Shown piece after piece: positions 8,701-16,805 of a stretch of 64,000 nucleotides of DNA (within the stretch, counting starts at the first letter, position 1; each line of letters opens with the position of its first letter). The notes under the pieces were generated by a model. That model did no database searches, had not been told where the DNA came from, and worked only from the letters and a program-made list of their open reading frames with translations. The DNA is from Rhizobium leguminosarum (GTDB taxonomy: Bacteria; Pseudomonadota; Alphaproteobacteria; Rhizobiales; Rhizobiaceae), in the NCBI RefSeq assembly GCF_001679785.1, contig NZ_CP016291.1, forward strand, positions 201,604 to 265,603. The letters are read 5' to 3'. The translations under genes and the position numbers were made by a program.

Positions 8701-10704
8701 TCACATCAGGTCACGCGCGATCCGCTTTTCCGCAAAGACCTTTTCGAAGATCTGCACGTCGTCCTCGAAGGCGGTGACGACAGCGCTGATGATCCAATCG
8801 GTCCGGGTGCAGGCAATCCGTGCGGTCGCCACCGTCCGGGCGAACCAGCCGGGGCGGCGCATGTCGCAGGTCCAGGTCGAGGTCCCGGTCATCGACTGGG
8901 GATTATCGGGTGAAATCGACCAGACTTCTTCCCGCGATTGCCGGGTCGAGAGACCTGTCTCAGGGTGTTCGGTGAGCCCCGTATCCTCGTGGATGTGATA
9001 GTCCGTTCGGGCGGCTGAGAGGTCGCGGACGACCTGCCGCTTCGTTACGGCGGCCGCGTGCTCGATGTATTTCGGCAGGGGATCGGGATTGGCCGGTTCC
9101 TTAATGTCGATCCGCTGGTGCTCGCCGAGCACCGGCAGCCCCAGGCCGAGCGCCGCGATATCGACCTCGATGCCTTCGTCATCAGGCGGCGGCAGGATCA
9201 TCGGCCAATATGCGGTGGAAAGCGAAAGGCGGATGCGATGCCCCTTGCGGAAGCGGTAACCGCAAGTATCGAGCACGAGCCGGATCGACACCGTCTCGCC
9301 TGGCATCAGCGGCTTGGGATCGGCATTGCCGTCGCGGTGGGTAAGATTGACAACGCCGAAGGCGACACGCGTTGCCGTGCCATCGGGATGGACATCGACG
9401 AGCCGGGCGCAGAGATTTCCGTTTGCCGCCCGGGAGCGCAGGCCAAGTGTCAGCACCGGCCGGCCGAGATAGTCGTGATCCCTCGTAAGCGGCATCGAAT
9501 CGAAGACTAGCGAGCCGGCATCGTCCGAGCGTTGATCGATCGCCATTTCCGCATCGGGTTTCAGCGTGAAATATTCACCCGATGCCGTCCCGGTGTCGAG
9601 CGGAGAGCGGAGATAGACGGGATGTTCGGGCGCGTGCGGAATCGGCATGCCTTCCGTCAACTTGCCGAACTGCTCGACATAGAAGCACTGCATCTGCGGC
9701 GGCGACCAGAGATCCTTGGCGATCCAGAAACCCGGATCGCTGTCGCGTCGCGGCGCAGGGCGGATGGCATCGAGAATATAGGCGCGGGCCTGCGGCAGCC
9801 TGTCGATCCCATTGTCCTCCCCCCGCAGCCATTTGTTCCACCAGGCGATCGCTTCGCCATGAAAATCGGTGCGCGGCTTCGGCCAGGCGAAATGCGGATA
9901 CTTGTGGACCCAGGGGCCGATCAGCGCCTTTGCCCTGTCGCCCAGGCCTTCGACCGCCATCAGAGGCGTATTGCGATAGCCGTCAGCCCAGCCGGCGATG
10001 ACCAGCGCCGGGATTTCCACGCTCGAAAAATCCTCCGAGATCGAGCCATGACGCCAGAAATCATCGCGCCGCTGATGGGCCAGCCACTCCTCCATGAAGA
10101 AGGGTTCGCCTGCCAGGCGTTCCAGCCACATTTCCTTCCAGCGCTCGCCGACAAGCGCGGGGTCGGGCGGCCGCGACTGGTAGCCAAGCATCGTCGCCGC
10201 CCATGAGAGCTGGGCGGAGAGATGGCAGCCGTTCTTGTAGTGGATGTCGTCGTTGTATCGGTCGACGGTCGAGGCGATCGAGATGACGGCCTTCAGCGCC
10301 GGCGGGCGCAATGCTGCGACCTGCAGGCTGTTGAAGCCGCCCCAGGAAATGCCCATCATGCCGACCGCGCCGTTCGACCATGGCTGCGCGGCAATCCAGG
10401 CGATCAGCTCGCAGGCATTGGCAAGCTCGCTTTCGGTATATTCGCCGTCGATGACCCCGTCGGATTCTCCGGATCCGCGGATATCGACACGCACGCCGGC
10501 AATGCCTGCGGCCGCGAATACCGGATAGGTCGACTCGTCCCGCAGACTGGTCCCGTCCCGCTTGCGATAGGGCAGGAATTCGAAAACGGCGGGAACGGGA
10601 TCTTCGCTAGCGCCATCCGGCATCCAGATGCGCGCGGCAAGCCGCGTCCCATCCTTCAGTATAATCCATTCATTCTCGATGGTGGTGAAGCCGCGCGAGA
10701 TCAT
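8701..10704 (-). CDS. CocE/NonD family hydrolase (peptidase S15-like)
   Basis: This protein of about 667 residues is in the X-Pro dipeptidyl-peptidase/cocaine-esterase family. An N-terminal alpha/beta-hydrolase domain carries the nucleophile in GISWGG (about residue 120) and the RGSGES segment. A C-terminal jelly-roll domain follows, with the typical HRIRLSLSTAYWP pattern. I chose the ATG at 10704, six bases after an AAGGA ribosome site; GTG 10722 is possible. It is the last gene of the carnitine operon, just behind an oligopeptide-type ABC transporter. It may hydrolyse an imported ester or amide such as an acylcarnitine or a peptide. The substrate is unknown. Confidence 0.82.
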   Translation of the reverse strand: MISRGFTTIENEWIILKDGTRLAARIWMPDGASEDPVPAVFEFLPYRKRDGTSLRDESTYPVFAAAGIAGVRVDIRGSGESDGVIDGEYTESELANACELIAWIAAQPWSNGAVGMMGISWGGFNSLQVAALRPPALKAVISIASTVDRYNDDIHYKNGCHLSAQLSWAATMLGYQSRPPDPALVGERWKEMWLERLAGEPFFMEEWLAHQRRDDFWRHGSISEDFSSVEIPALVIAGWADGYRNTPLMAVEGLGDRAKALIGPWVHKYPHFAWPKPRTDFHGEAIAWWNKWLRGEDNGIDRLPQARAYILDAIRPAPRRDSDPGFWIAKDLWSPPQMQCFYVEQFGKLTEGMPIPHAPEHPVYLRSPLDTGTASGEYFTLKPDAEMAIDQRSDDAGSLVFDSMPLTRDHDYLGRPVLTLGLRSRAANGNLCARLVDVHPDGTATRVAFGVVNLTHRDGNADPKPLMPGETVSIRLVLDTCGYRFRKGHRIRLSLSTAYWPMILPPPDDEGIEVDIAALGLGLPVLGEHQRIDIKEPANPDPLPKYIEHAAAVTKRQVVRDLSAARTDYHIHEDTGLTEHPETGLSTRQSREEVWSISPDNPQSMTGTSTWTCDMRRPGWFARTVATARIACTRTDWIISAVVTAFEDDVQIFEKVFAEKRIARDLM

Positions 10705-10755
10705 GCTCATTCCTTGATGCACATTTCATGAGACGAGGGTTCCGCCCCCGTCAGG

Positions 10756-12387
10756 TCAGTTACCGGCGCTCTCCATGCGGCGCGTGGCAAGCACCCGTTC
10801 CAGCCAGCCGATTTCCATTTCCGGCACGGATTTCAACAGCAGATCGGTGTAATCGTCAAACGGCGGCGACAGCGCCGTCGATTTCGGACCGAACCGCACC
10901 AGCTGGCCGCGATGCATCACCGCCACGCTGTCGGCGATCGCCCGGACGATTGCGATGTCGTGGGTAATGAAGACGTAGGACAGCTGCTCTTCTTCTTGCA
11001 AGCGCAGCAGCAGCTTGAGGATACCCTCCGCCACCAGCGGATCGAGCGCCGAGGTCGGCTCGTCGCAGAGGATGAGTTCCGGCTTGGCGGCAAGCGCTCG
11101 CGCGATCGCCACGCGCTGCTTCTGCCCGCCGGAGAGTTCGGCCGGGTAGCGATCGACGAAGCCCTTGCCCATCTCGATCTGATCGAGCAGTTCCTTCACC
11201 CGCGCAGTTTTCTCGGCACCTCTCAGACCATAATAGAAGGTCAGCGGGCGGCCGATGATGTCGCGGACCGTCTGGCGCGGGTTCATCGCCGTATCGGCCA
11301 TCTGGTAGATCAGCTGGATTCGCCTCAGATCGTCGTTCGGCCGGCTCTTCAGACCCGGCATCAGCGGCTTGCCGTCAAAGACGATGCGCCCGCTGCTCGG
11401 CGGCAACAGGCCGGTAATGACGCGCGCCAGGGTCGATTTGCCGGAACCGGATTCGCCGACGACCGCGAGCGTCTGCCCCTTCGGCACGTGCAGCGTGACA
11501 TCGTGCAGCACTTTGAAGCCGTTGGAATATTCGGCGCTGACATTTTCGACCTTAAGAAGTGCCGTGGACTGGTCGGCGGCTTCCTCGCGGTAGGCCTGCC
11601 TGACATTGACGAGAGCGCGGGTATAGTCCTCCCGCGGCGCCTCGATGATCTGCTGGACACTGCCATATTCTACCTGCTTGCCATAACGCAGGACCATGAT
11701 GTCGTCCGAAATCTGGGCGACGACGGCAAGGTCATGGGTGATGTAGAGGGCGGCCGTGTGCGTTTCCTCGATGGCATGCTTGATCGCCGCCAGCACGTCG
11801 ATCTGCGTGGTGACATCAAGCGCTGTCGTCGGCTCGTCGAAGACGATGAGTTCGGGGTTGGAGCAGAGCGCCATCGCCGTCATCGCGCGCTGCAGCTGGC
11901 CGCCGGAGACCTGGTGGGGAAAGCGCTCGCCGAAGGTTTCGGGATTGGGCAGGCCGAGAACCCCGAACAGATAAAGCGCCCGTTTGCGCGCCTCGTCTTT
12001 GCTCATCAAACCATGCTTGACCGACGCTTCGATCACCTGATCGCCGAGCCTGTGCGCCGGATTGAAGGCGGCCGCCGCCGACTGCGCGACATAGCAGACC
12101 CGGGCGCCGCGAATTTTACGGATGCCGTTCTTGCCGAGCGCCAGGATATCGGTGCCGTCGAGCCGCACCTCGCCGCCGGTGATTTCGGCGCCGCCCCGGC
12201 CATAGGCAAGCGCGGAAAGGCCGATCGTCGACTTGCCGGCGCCCGATTCCCCGATGAGGCCGAGAACCTTACCCTTCTGCAGGTCGAAGGAAACGCCGTC
12301 GACGATCGTCACCCGCCTGGGCGGTTCGCCCGGCGGATAGCTGGTCGCTTCGATCTTCAGATTGCGAACGGAAAGAAGCTCAGGCAT
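10756..12387 (-). CDS. Oligopeptide-type ABC transporter, fused double ATPase
   Basis: This 543-residue protein has two complete ABC ATPase domains in one chain, a DppD-DppF type fusion. Each half has Walker A (GESGAGKST, then GESGSGKST), a signature (SGGQLQR, then SGGQKQR) and Walker B (FDEPTTALD, then CDEPTSALD). It energises the adjacent DppB/DppC-like permeases, whose gene it overlaps by eight bases. This transporter class carries peptides, opines, nickel and other small cations. In a carnitine operon, carnitine, acylcarnitine or a related betaine is a reasonable guess. Confidence 0.88.
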   Translation of the reverse strand: MPELLSVRNLKIEATSYPPGEPPRRVTIVDGVSFDLQKGKVLGLIGESGAGKSTIGLSALAYGRGGAEITGGEVRLDGTDILALGKNGIRKIRGARVCYVAQSAAAAFNPAHRLGDQVIEASVKHGLMSKDEARKRALYLFGVLGLPNPETFGERFPHQVSGGQLQRAMTAMALCSNPELIVFDEPTTALDVTTQIDVLAAIKHAIEETHTAALYITHDLAVVAQISDDIMVLRYGKQVEYGSVQQIIEAPREDYTRALVNVRQAYREEAADQSTALLKVENVSAEYSNGFKVLHDVTLHVPKGQTLAVVGESGSGKSTLARVITGLLPPSSGRIVFDGKPLMPGLKSRPNDDLRRIQLIYQMADTAMNPRQTVRDIIGRPLTFYYGLRGAEKTARVKELLDQIEMGKGFVDRYPAELSGGQKQRVAIARALAAKPELILCDEPTSALDPLVAEGILKLLLRLQEEEQLSYVFITHDIAIVRAIADSVAVMHRGQLVRFGPKSTALSPPFDDYTDLLLKSVPEMEIGWLERVLATRRMESAGN

Positions 12388-13207
12388 CGCCGCGCCCTCC
12401 CTTGAGGCTGGATGTGCGTTTCAGGAGCCAGTCGACGACGAGATTGACGCAGACGGCAAGTGTCGCGATCGCGGTGCCCGGCACCAGCGCTGCCGAGATA
12501 CCGAAGATGATGCCGTCCTTGTTGTCCTTGACCATGCCGCCCCAATCGGCCGCGGGCGGCTGAATGCCGAGGCCGAGGAAGGAAAGCGTCGAGAGGAACA
12601 GGATCGAGAAGGCGAAGCGCAAGCCGAATTCGGCAAGCAGCGGCGACAGCGTGTTCGGCAGGATTTCGCGGAAGATGATCCAGAGCTTGCCTTCGCCGCG
12701 CAGCGTCGCAGCCTCGACGAATTCCATCACCGCGACATCGAGCGCCACGGCGCGGCCGAGACGGTAGACGCGGGTGGAATCGAGGATCGCCATGACAAGG
12801 ATCAGCACGACGATATTCTGCGGCAGCACCGCAAGAACCACGAGCGCGAAGATCAGCGTCGGGATCGACATCATCAGATCGTTGAAGCGTGAGAGGACGG
12901 TGTCGACCACGCCGCGCGAGACGGCGGCGGTGAAGCTCAGGATGATGCCGAGCGAGAAGGAGATGACGGTGGCGGCGGAAGCGACCACCAGCGTCGTGCG
13001 TGCGCCGTAGATCAGCCGCGAGAAGATGTCGCGGCCGAGATTGTCGAGGCCGAAGATATATTGATCATCCGGCATCTGCCAGACGTCGCCGACGACCTGC
13101 GTCTCGCCATAAGGAGCGATCCATGGTGCGAAGATTGCGAAGATGAAGGCGATGGCGATACCGGCCATGCCGATCCAGGCGGTGATGGGGATGTCTCTCA
13201 ATCTCAT
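12380..13207 (-). CDS. Oligopeptide-type ABC permease (DppC-like)
   Basis: This 275-residue inner-membrane permease has an N-terminal helix (about 10-32), the short extracytoplasmic FGLDNLGRDIFSR motif typical of DppC/OppC, and a BPD_transp_1 domain with about five further helices. The coupling-helix EAA-like loop is at EAATLRGEGKLWII. It overlaps the ATPase gene and, by four bases, the DppB-like gene, indicating translational coupling. It pairs with the DppB-like subunit to form the channel. Confidence 0.88.
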   Translation of the reverse strand: MRLRDIPITAWIGMAGIAIAFIFAIFAPWIAPYGETQVVGDVWQMPDDQYIFGLDNLGRDIFSRLIYGARTTLVVASAATVISFSLGIILSFTAAVSRGVVDTVLSRFNDLMMSIPTLIFALVVLAVLPQNIVVLILVMAILDSTRVYRLGRAVALDVAVMEFVEAATLRGEGKLWIIFREILPNTLSPLLAEFGLRFAFSILFLSTLSFLGLGIQPPAADWGGMVKDNKDGIIFGISAALVPGTAIATLAVCVNLVVDWLLKRTSSLKGGRGDA

Positions 13208-14211
13208 CTTGGATGCCTCAGCCTGGGATTGGCGATAATCGCGAGAATATCGGCCGTCATGTTGAGGAAGATGTAGACAGCCGCGAAGATCAGGCCGCAG
13301 GCTTGCACGACGGGCATGTCGCGCACGGTGACCGCATCGACCATGTACTGCCCCATGCCGGGATAGACGAAGACCACTTCGACAACGACGACACCGACCA
13401 CGAGATAGGCAAGCGTCAATGCGATGACGTTGATGATCGGCGCGAGCGCATTGGGGGCGGCATGCTTGACGATCGACCGGAAGGCGCTGAGTCCCTTCAG
13501 CTCTGCGGTCTCCATATAGGCCGACGACATGACGGAGAGGATTGCTGCGCGCGTCATGCGCATCATATGCGCGAGTACGACGAGCACGAGGGTCGCCGTC
13601 GGCAGCGCGATTGCCTTCAACCGCTCGACGAAACCCATGCTGTCATAGACCGTCGCCGGAAAGGTGGCCACGCCGAACTTGACCGCGAAGAACAGGATCA
13701 GCAGGTAGCCGACGAAGAATTCCGGCAGCGAGATCGCCGCAAGCGAGATGACGTTGATGATCTTATCCGGCAGGCGGTTGCGGAAATGCACCGACAGCAT
13801 GCCGAGCCCAACGGCGAGCGGCACCGATATCACGGCCGCGAAACCCGCCAGGAAGAGCGAATTGCCAAGGCGCTTGCCGATCTGTTCGCTCACCGAATTC
13901 TTGCTGGCCCAGGAGGTGCCGAAGTCACCCTGGACGGCGTTGCCGAGCCACTCGACGTAGCGCGTCGTGATTGGACGATTCAGCCCGAGATCCTCTCGAA
14001 TATTGGCGACGGCCTGCGGTGTCGCCGACTGGCCGAGATAGGTGGTGGCAAAATCGCCGGGCAGGGCTTCAAGGCCGCCGAAGATCACGATGGAAACGGC
14101 AAAGAGCAGGACGATACTGAGCAAGAAGCGCTCGAGGATAAGGGCAAGCAGCGGAAAACGCTGCCGAAACCCGAGGCCGGGCAAGATATTGCTTGGGGCA
14201 GGATTGGTCAT
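13204..14211 (-). CDS. Oligopeptide-type ABC permease (DppB-like)
   Basis: This 335-residue inner-membrane permease has an N-terminal helix (about 28-50), the GLNRPITTRYVEW segment of the DppB family and about five more helices. The coupling loop is at ETAELKGLSAFRSIVKHA, and the C-terminus shows the typical TADILAIIANPRLR ending. It is paired with the DppC-like protein and lies 97 bases downstream of the binding-protein gene. Confidence 0.88.
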   Translation of the reverse strand: MTNPAPSNILPGLGFRQRFPLLALILERFLLSIVLLFAVSIVIFGGLEALPGDFATTYLGQSATPQAVANIREDLGLNRPITTRYVEWLGNAVQGDFGTSWASKNSVSEQIGKRLGNSLFLAGFAAVISVPLAVGLGMLSVHFRNRLPDKIINVISLAAISLPEFFVGYLLILFFAVKFGVATFPATVYDSMGFVERLKAIALPTATLVLVVLAHMMRMTRAAILSVMSSAYMETAELKGLSAFRSIVKHAAPNALAPIINVIALTLAYLVVGVVVVEVVFVYPGMGQYMVDAVTVRDMPVVQACGLIFAAVYIFLNMTADILAIIANPRLRHPR

Positions 14212-14308
14212 GGCGAGGACCTCGCGCTAAAACGTCGGGAGGACCGCGGGTTTTCATCCCCCGGTCCAGGCTTCGTTGGAGATCGGAGGGGCAAACGCCC
14301 CCATGCCC

Positions 14309-15898
14309 TCAGGCGTCCAGCCAGACGCGGGTCGCGACGTAACCGTTCGACATGTCGTTGCCGATGTCGTGGACATAACCCTTCACCTGCTTGGTGGAGG
14401 CGTTCACGAAATCGTTGAACATCGGCAGGATGACCCCACCTTCGTCGCGCACCGTCATCGCCATGTTGCGATACATGTCCTTGCGCTTGGCTTCATCAAG
14501 TTCGGAGCGGGCCTCCAGCAACAGCTTGTCGAAGTCAGGACGCTTGAACTTGGTGTCGTTCCAGTCCGCCGTCGAGAGATAGGCGGTGGAATACATCTGG
14601 TCCTGGGTCGGACGGCCACCCCAGTAGGAGGTCGAGAAGGGTTGGACGTTCCAGACGTTGGTCCAGTAGCCGTCGCCCGGTTCGCGCTTGACCTCGATCT
14701 CGATGCCGGCCTTCTTGCAGCTTTCCTGGTAGAGGACGGCTGCATCGACACCGCCGGGGAAGGCGACTTCGGAGGTGCGCAGAAGCACCGAACCGCTATG
14801 GCCCGACTTCTTGTAGTGGAACGCGGCCTTGTCAGGATCGTAAACACGCTGCTCGATGCCCTCGGGAAACAGCGCATAAGTGCTGTTGATCGGGAAGTCG
14901 TTGCCGACCTTGCCGTAACCGCCGAGAATCTTCTCCACCATGGTCTCGCGGTCCATGGCGTATTTGAGGGCGAGGCGCAGGTCGTTGTTGTCGAACGGCG
15001 CCTTGTCGCAATGCATGATGAAGACGTAGTGGCCGCGGCCGGCGGTCGAGAGGATCTCGACGTTCGGGGCGCGCTTCAGCAGATTGACGGTCTTCGGGTC
15101 GACGCGGTTGATATAGTGCACCTGGCCGGACGACAGGGCCGCGATGCGGGCGGTAGCGTCGTTCATGCCGATGATTTCGATCGAATCCACATAGCCGCGG
15201 TCGGTGCGCCAGTCGTCCTTGTTCTTTTCGAAGGTGGCGCGGACGCCGGGCTCAAAGCTCGTCATCTTGTATGGGCCGGTGCCGATCGAGGCGAGAGGAT
15301 CGTCGACGCCGCCGTTCGGCTGGATGACCAGGTGGTAGTCCGACAGCAGCAACGGCATGTCGGCATTGCCTTCGCTGAGCGTCAGTACGAGATTGCCGCC
15401 GTCGGCCTTGATCTCCTTGATCGAGCCGAGAACACCGAGCGCGCCGGACTCCGACTTCGCGTCGGTATGACGCTTCAGCGTCGCAACGACGTCGTCGATC
15501 GTCAGTTCCTTGCCATCGTGGAACTTGACGCCCTTGCGGATCTTGAAGGTCCAGGTAACAGCGTCCTTCGACGGCTCCCAGGATTCGGCAAGCGAGGGCA
15601 CGGCCGCACCCGTCAGTGGATCGGACTCGACCAGCATGTCGCCCCAGCAGCGGCCGATGCAGAACATGACCTGCGACAGAAACTTTGCCGGATCCTTCGA
15701 ATCGGTGGCTGCACCGCCTTCGAGGCCGAGCTTCAGGTGGCCGCCGCGCTTCGGTTCAGCGGCTTCGGCACTTTCGGTGAAGAGCTTGTCGGCGACGGCA
15801 AGTGTGATGCCGGCCGCCATGGCGCGTCCCATGAATTCGCGGCGGCTGAGCCCGCCGGCGGTGACACGGCTTGCGAGATATTTGGTGTAGTCGTTCAT
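14309..15898 (-). CDS. Oligopeptide-type ABC transporter substrate-binding protein (SBP family 5)
   Basis: This 529-residue family 5 binding protein is of usual length. It has a twin-arginine type leader: SRREFMG at about residues 19-25, then a hydrophobic stretch with cleavage likely soon after residue 45. The mature part has the family hallmarks WTFKIRKGVKFHDGKELT and YAMDRETMV. It delivers substrate to the DppB/C-like channel in the periplasm. It lies inside the carnitine catabolic operon, so carnitine, acylcarnitines or related betaines are candidate ligands. The gap to the enoyl-CoA hydratase gene is about 120 bases and may hold an internal promoter. Confidence 0.88.
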   Translation of the reverse strand: MNDYTKYLASRVTAGGLSRREFMGRAMAAGITLAVADKLFTESAEAAEPKRGGHLKLGLEGGAATDSKDPAKFLSQVMFCIGRCWGDMLVESDPLTGAAVPSLAESWEPSKDAVTWTFKIRKGVKFHDGKELTIDDVVATLKRHTDAKSESGALGVLGSIKEIKADGGNLVLTLSEGNADMPLLLSDYHLVIQPNGGVDDPLASIGTGPYKMTSFEPGVRATFEKNKDDWRTDRGYVDSIEIIGMNDATARIAALSSGQVHYINRVDPKTVNLLKRAPNVEILSTAGRGHYVFIMHCDKAPFDNNDLRLALKYAMDRETMVEKILGGYGKVGNDFPINSTYALFPEGIEQRVYDPDKAAFHYKKSGHSGSVLLRTSEVAFPGGVDAAVLYQESCKKAGIEIEVKREPGDGYWTNVWNVQPFSTSYWGGRPTQDQMYSTAYLSTADWNDTKFKRPDFDKLLLEARSELDEAKRKDMYRNMAMTVRDEGGVILPMFNDFVNASTKQVKGYVHDIGNDMSNGYVATRVWLDA

Positions 15899-16016
15899 TC
15901 CCCAGTTCCTTCTTTATGGTGCGTTGACAGAACTTCCGGGCAGGTCCGCAGGCGGTTTCCTCTCCACCTCCGGTGCCCGCATCATGCGGGAAAACAGTGC
16001 GGTTGCTGCCGCCTCG

Positions 16017-16799
16017 TTATTGTCCTTTCCAAATGGGGCTTCGCTTCTCGGCAAACGCCCGTGCGCCTTCCAATTGGTCCTCGCTCGAATAGAGCCTGTC
16101 GACCGTCGCAAACTGCCGCTTGGTGATCTTGTTCATGGCAGTCTGGAACGTCGAACCCTCCGCTTCGCGGACGATTTCCTTGATCGCCGCATAGACGAGC
16201 GGCGGCCCGCTCTCGAGCAGCCGGGCAAGCTCCCAGGCTCTTTCCATCAGCCGGTCGGCCGGTAGGATCTCGTTGACGAAACCCCAGCGATGCGCCTCGT
16301 GAACGTCGAGCCAGCGTCCGGTCAAAAGCATGTCCATGGCGATGTGGTAGGGGATGCGTTTCGGCAGCTTGATCGAGGCCGCATCGGCAACCGTGCCCGA
16401 GCGGATTTCCGGCAGGGCGAAACTCGCATGCTCGGCGGCAATGATCAGGTCGGTCGACAGCGCGATCTCCAGACCGCCGCCGCAACAGATACCGTTCACC
16501 GCACAAATGACCGGCTTGTTGAGGTCGCGCAGTTCCTGCAGCCCGCCGAAGCCGCCGACGCCGTAATCTCCGTCGACCGCATCGCCTGATGCCGCCGCCT
16601 TGAGATCCCACCCGGCACAGAAAAACTTCTCGCCGGCGCCTGAGACGATGGCGACGCGCAGCGTTGGGTCGTCGCGGAAATTTCGGAAGATCAACCCCAG
16701 GGCGCGACTGGTCGCAAGGTCGATGGCATTCGCCTTCGGCCGGTCGATGACGACTTCGAGTACTCCGCCGTCATGTCGTGTGCGAATGTGGTCGCTCAA
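16017..16799 (-). CDS. caiD: Enoyl-CoA hydratase, carnitinyl-CoA dehydratase type
   Basis: This 260-residue crotonase-fold protein has an oxyanion-hole segment AGEKFFCAGWDLKAAA (about 52-67) and a second conserved block CCGGGLEIALSTDL. It is most like CaiD, which hydrates crotonobetainyl-CoA to L-carnitinyl-CoA, because it sits with an acyl-CoA ligase, an acyl-CoA dehydrogenase and L-carnitine dehydrogenase. It could channel crotonobetaine or D-carnitine into the L-carnitine pool. Fatty acyl-CoA hydratase activity is the alternative. The gene is seven bases from the synthetase gene. Confidence 0.75.
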   Translation of the reverse strand: MSDHIRTRHDGGVLEVVIDRPKANAIDLATSRALGLIFRNFRDDPTLRVAIVSGAGEKFFCAGWDLKAAASGDAVDGDYGVGGFGGLQELRDLNKPVICAVNGICCGGGLEIALSTDLIIAAEHASFALPEIRSGTVADAASIKLPKRIPYHIAMDMLLTGRWLDVHEAHRWGFVNEILPADRLMERAWELARLLESGPPLVYAAIKEIVREAEGSTFQTAMNKITKRQFATVDRLYSSEDQLEGARAFAEKRSPIWKGQ

Positions 16800-16805
16800 C
16801 CTATG

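Noticed and set aside
10912..16126. Several long plus-strand open frames (10912-12405, 13213-14418, 14276-16126)
   Set aside because: All lie opposite the oligopeptide-type transporter genes, which have complete family motifs; the plus-strand translations show none.
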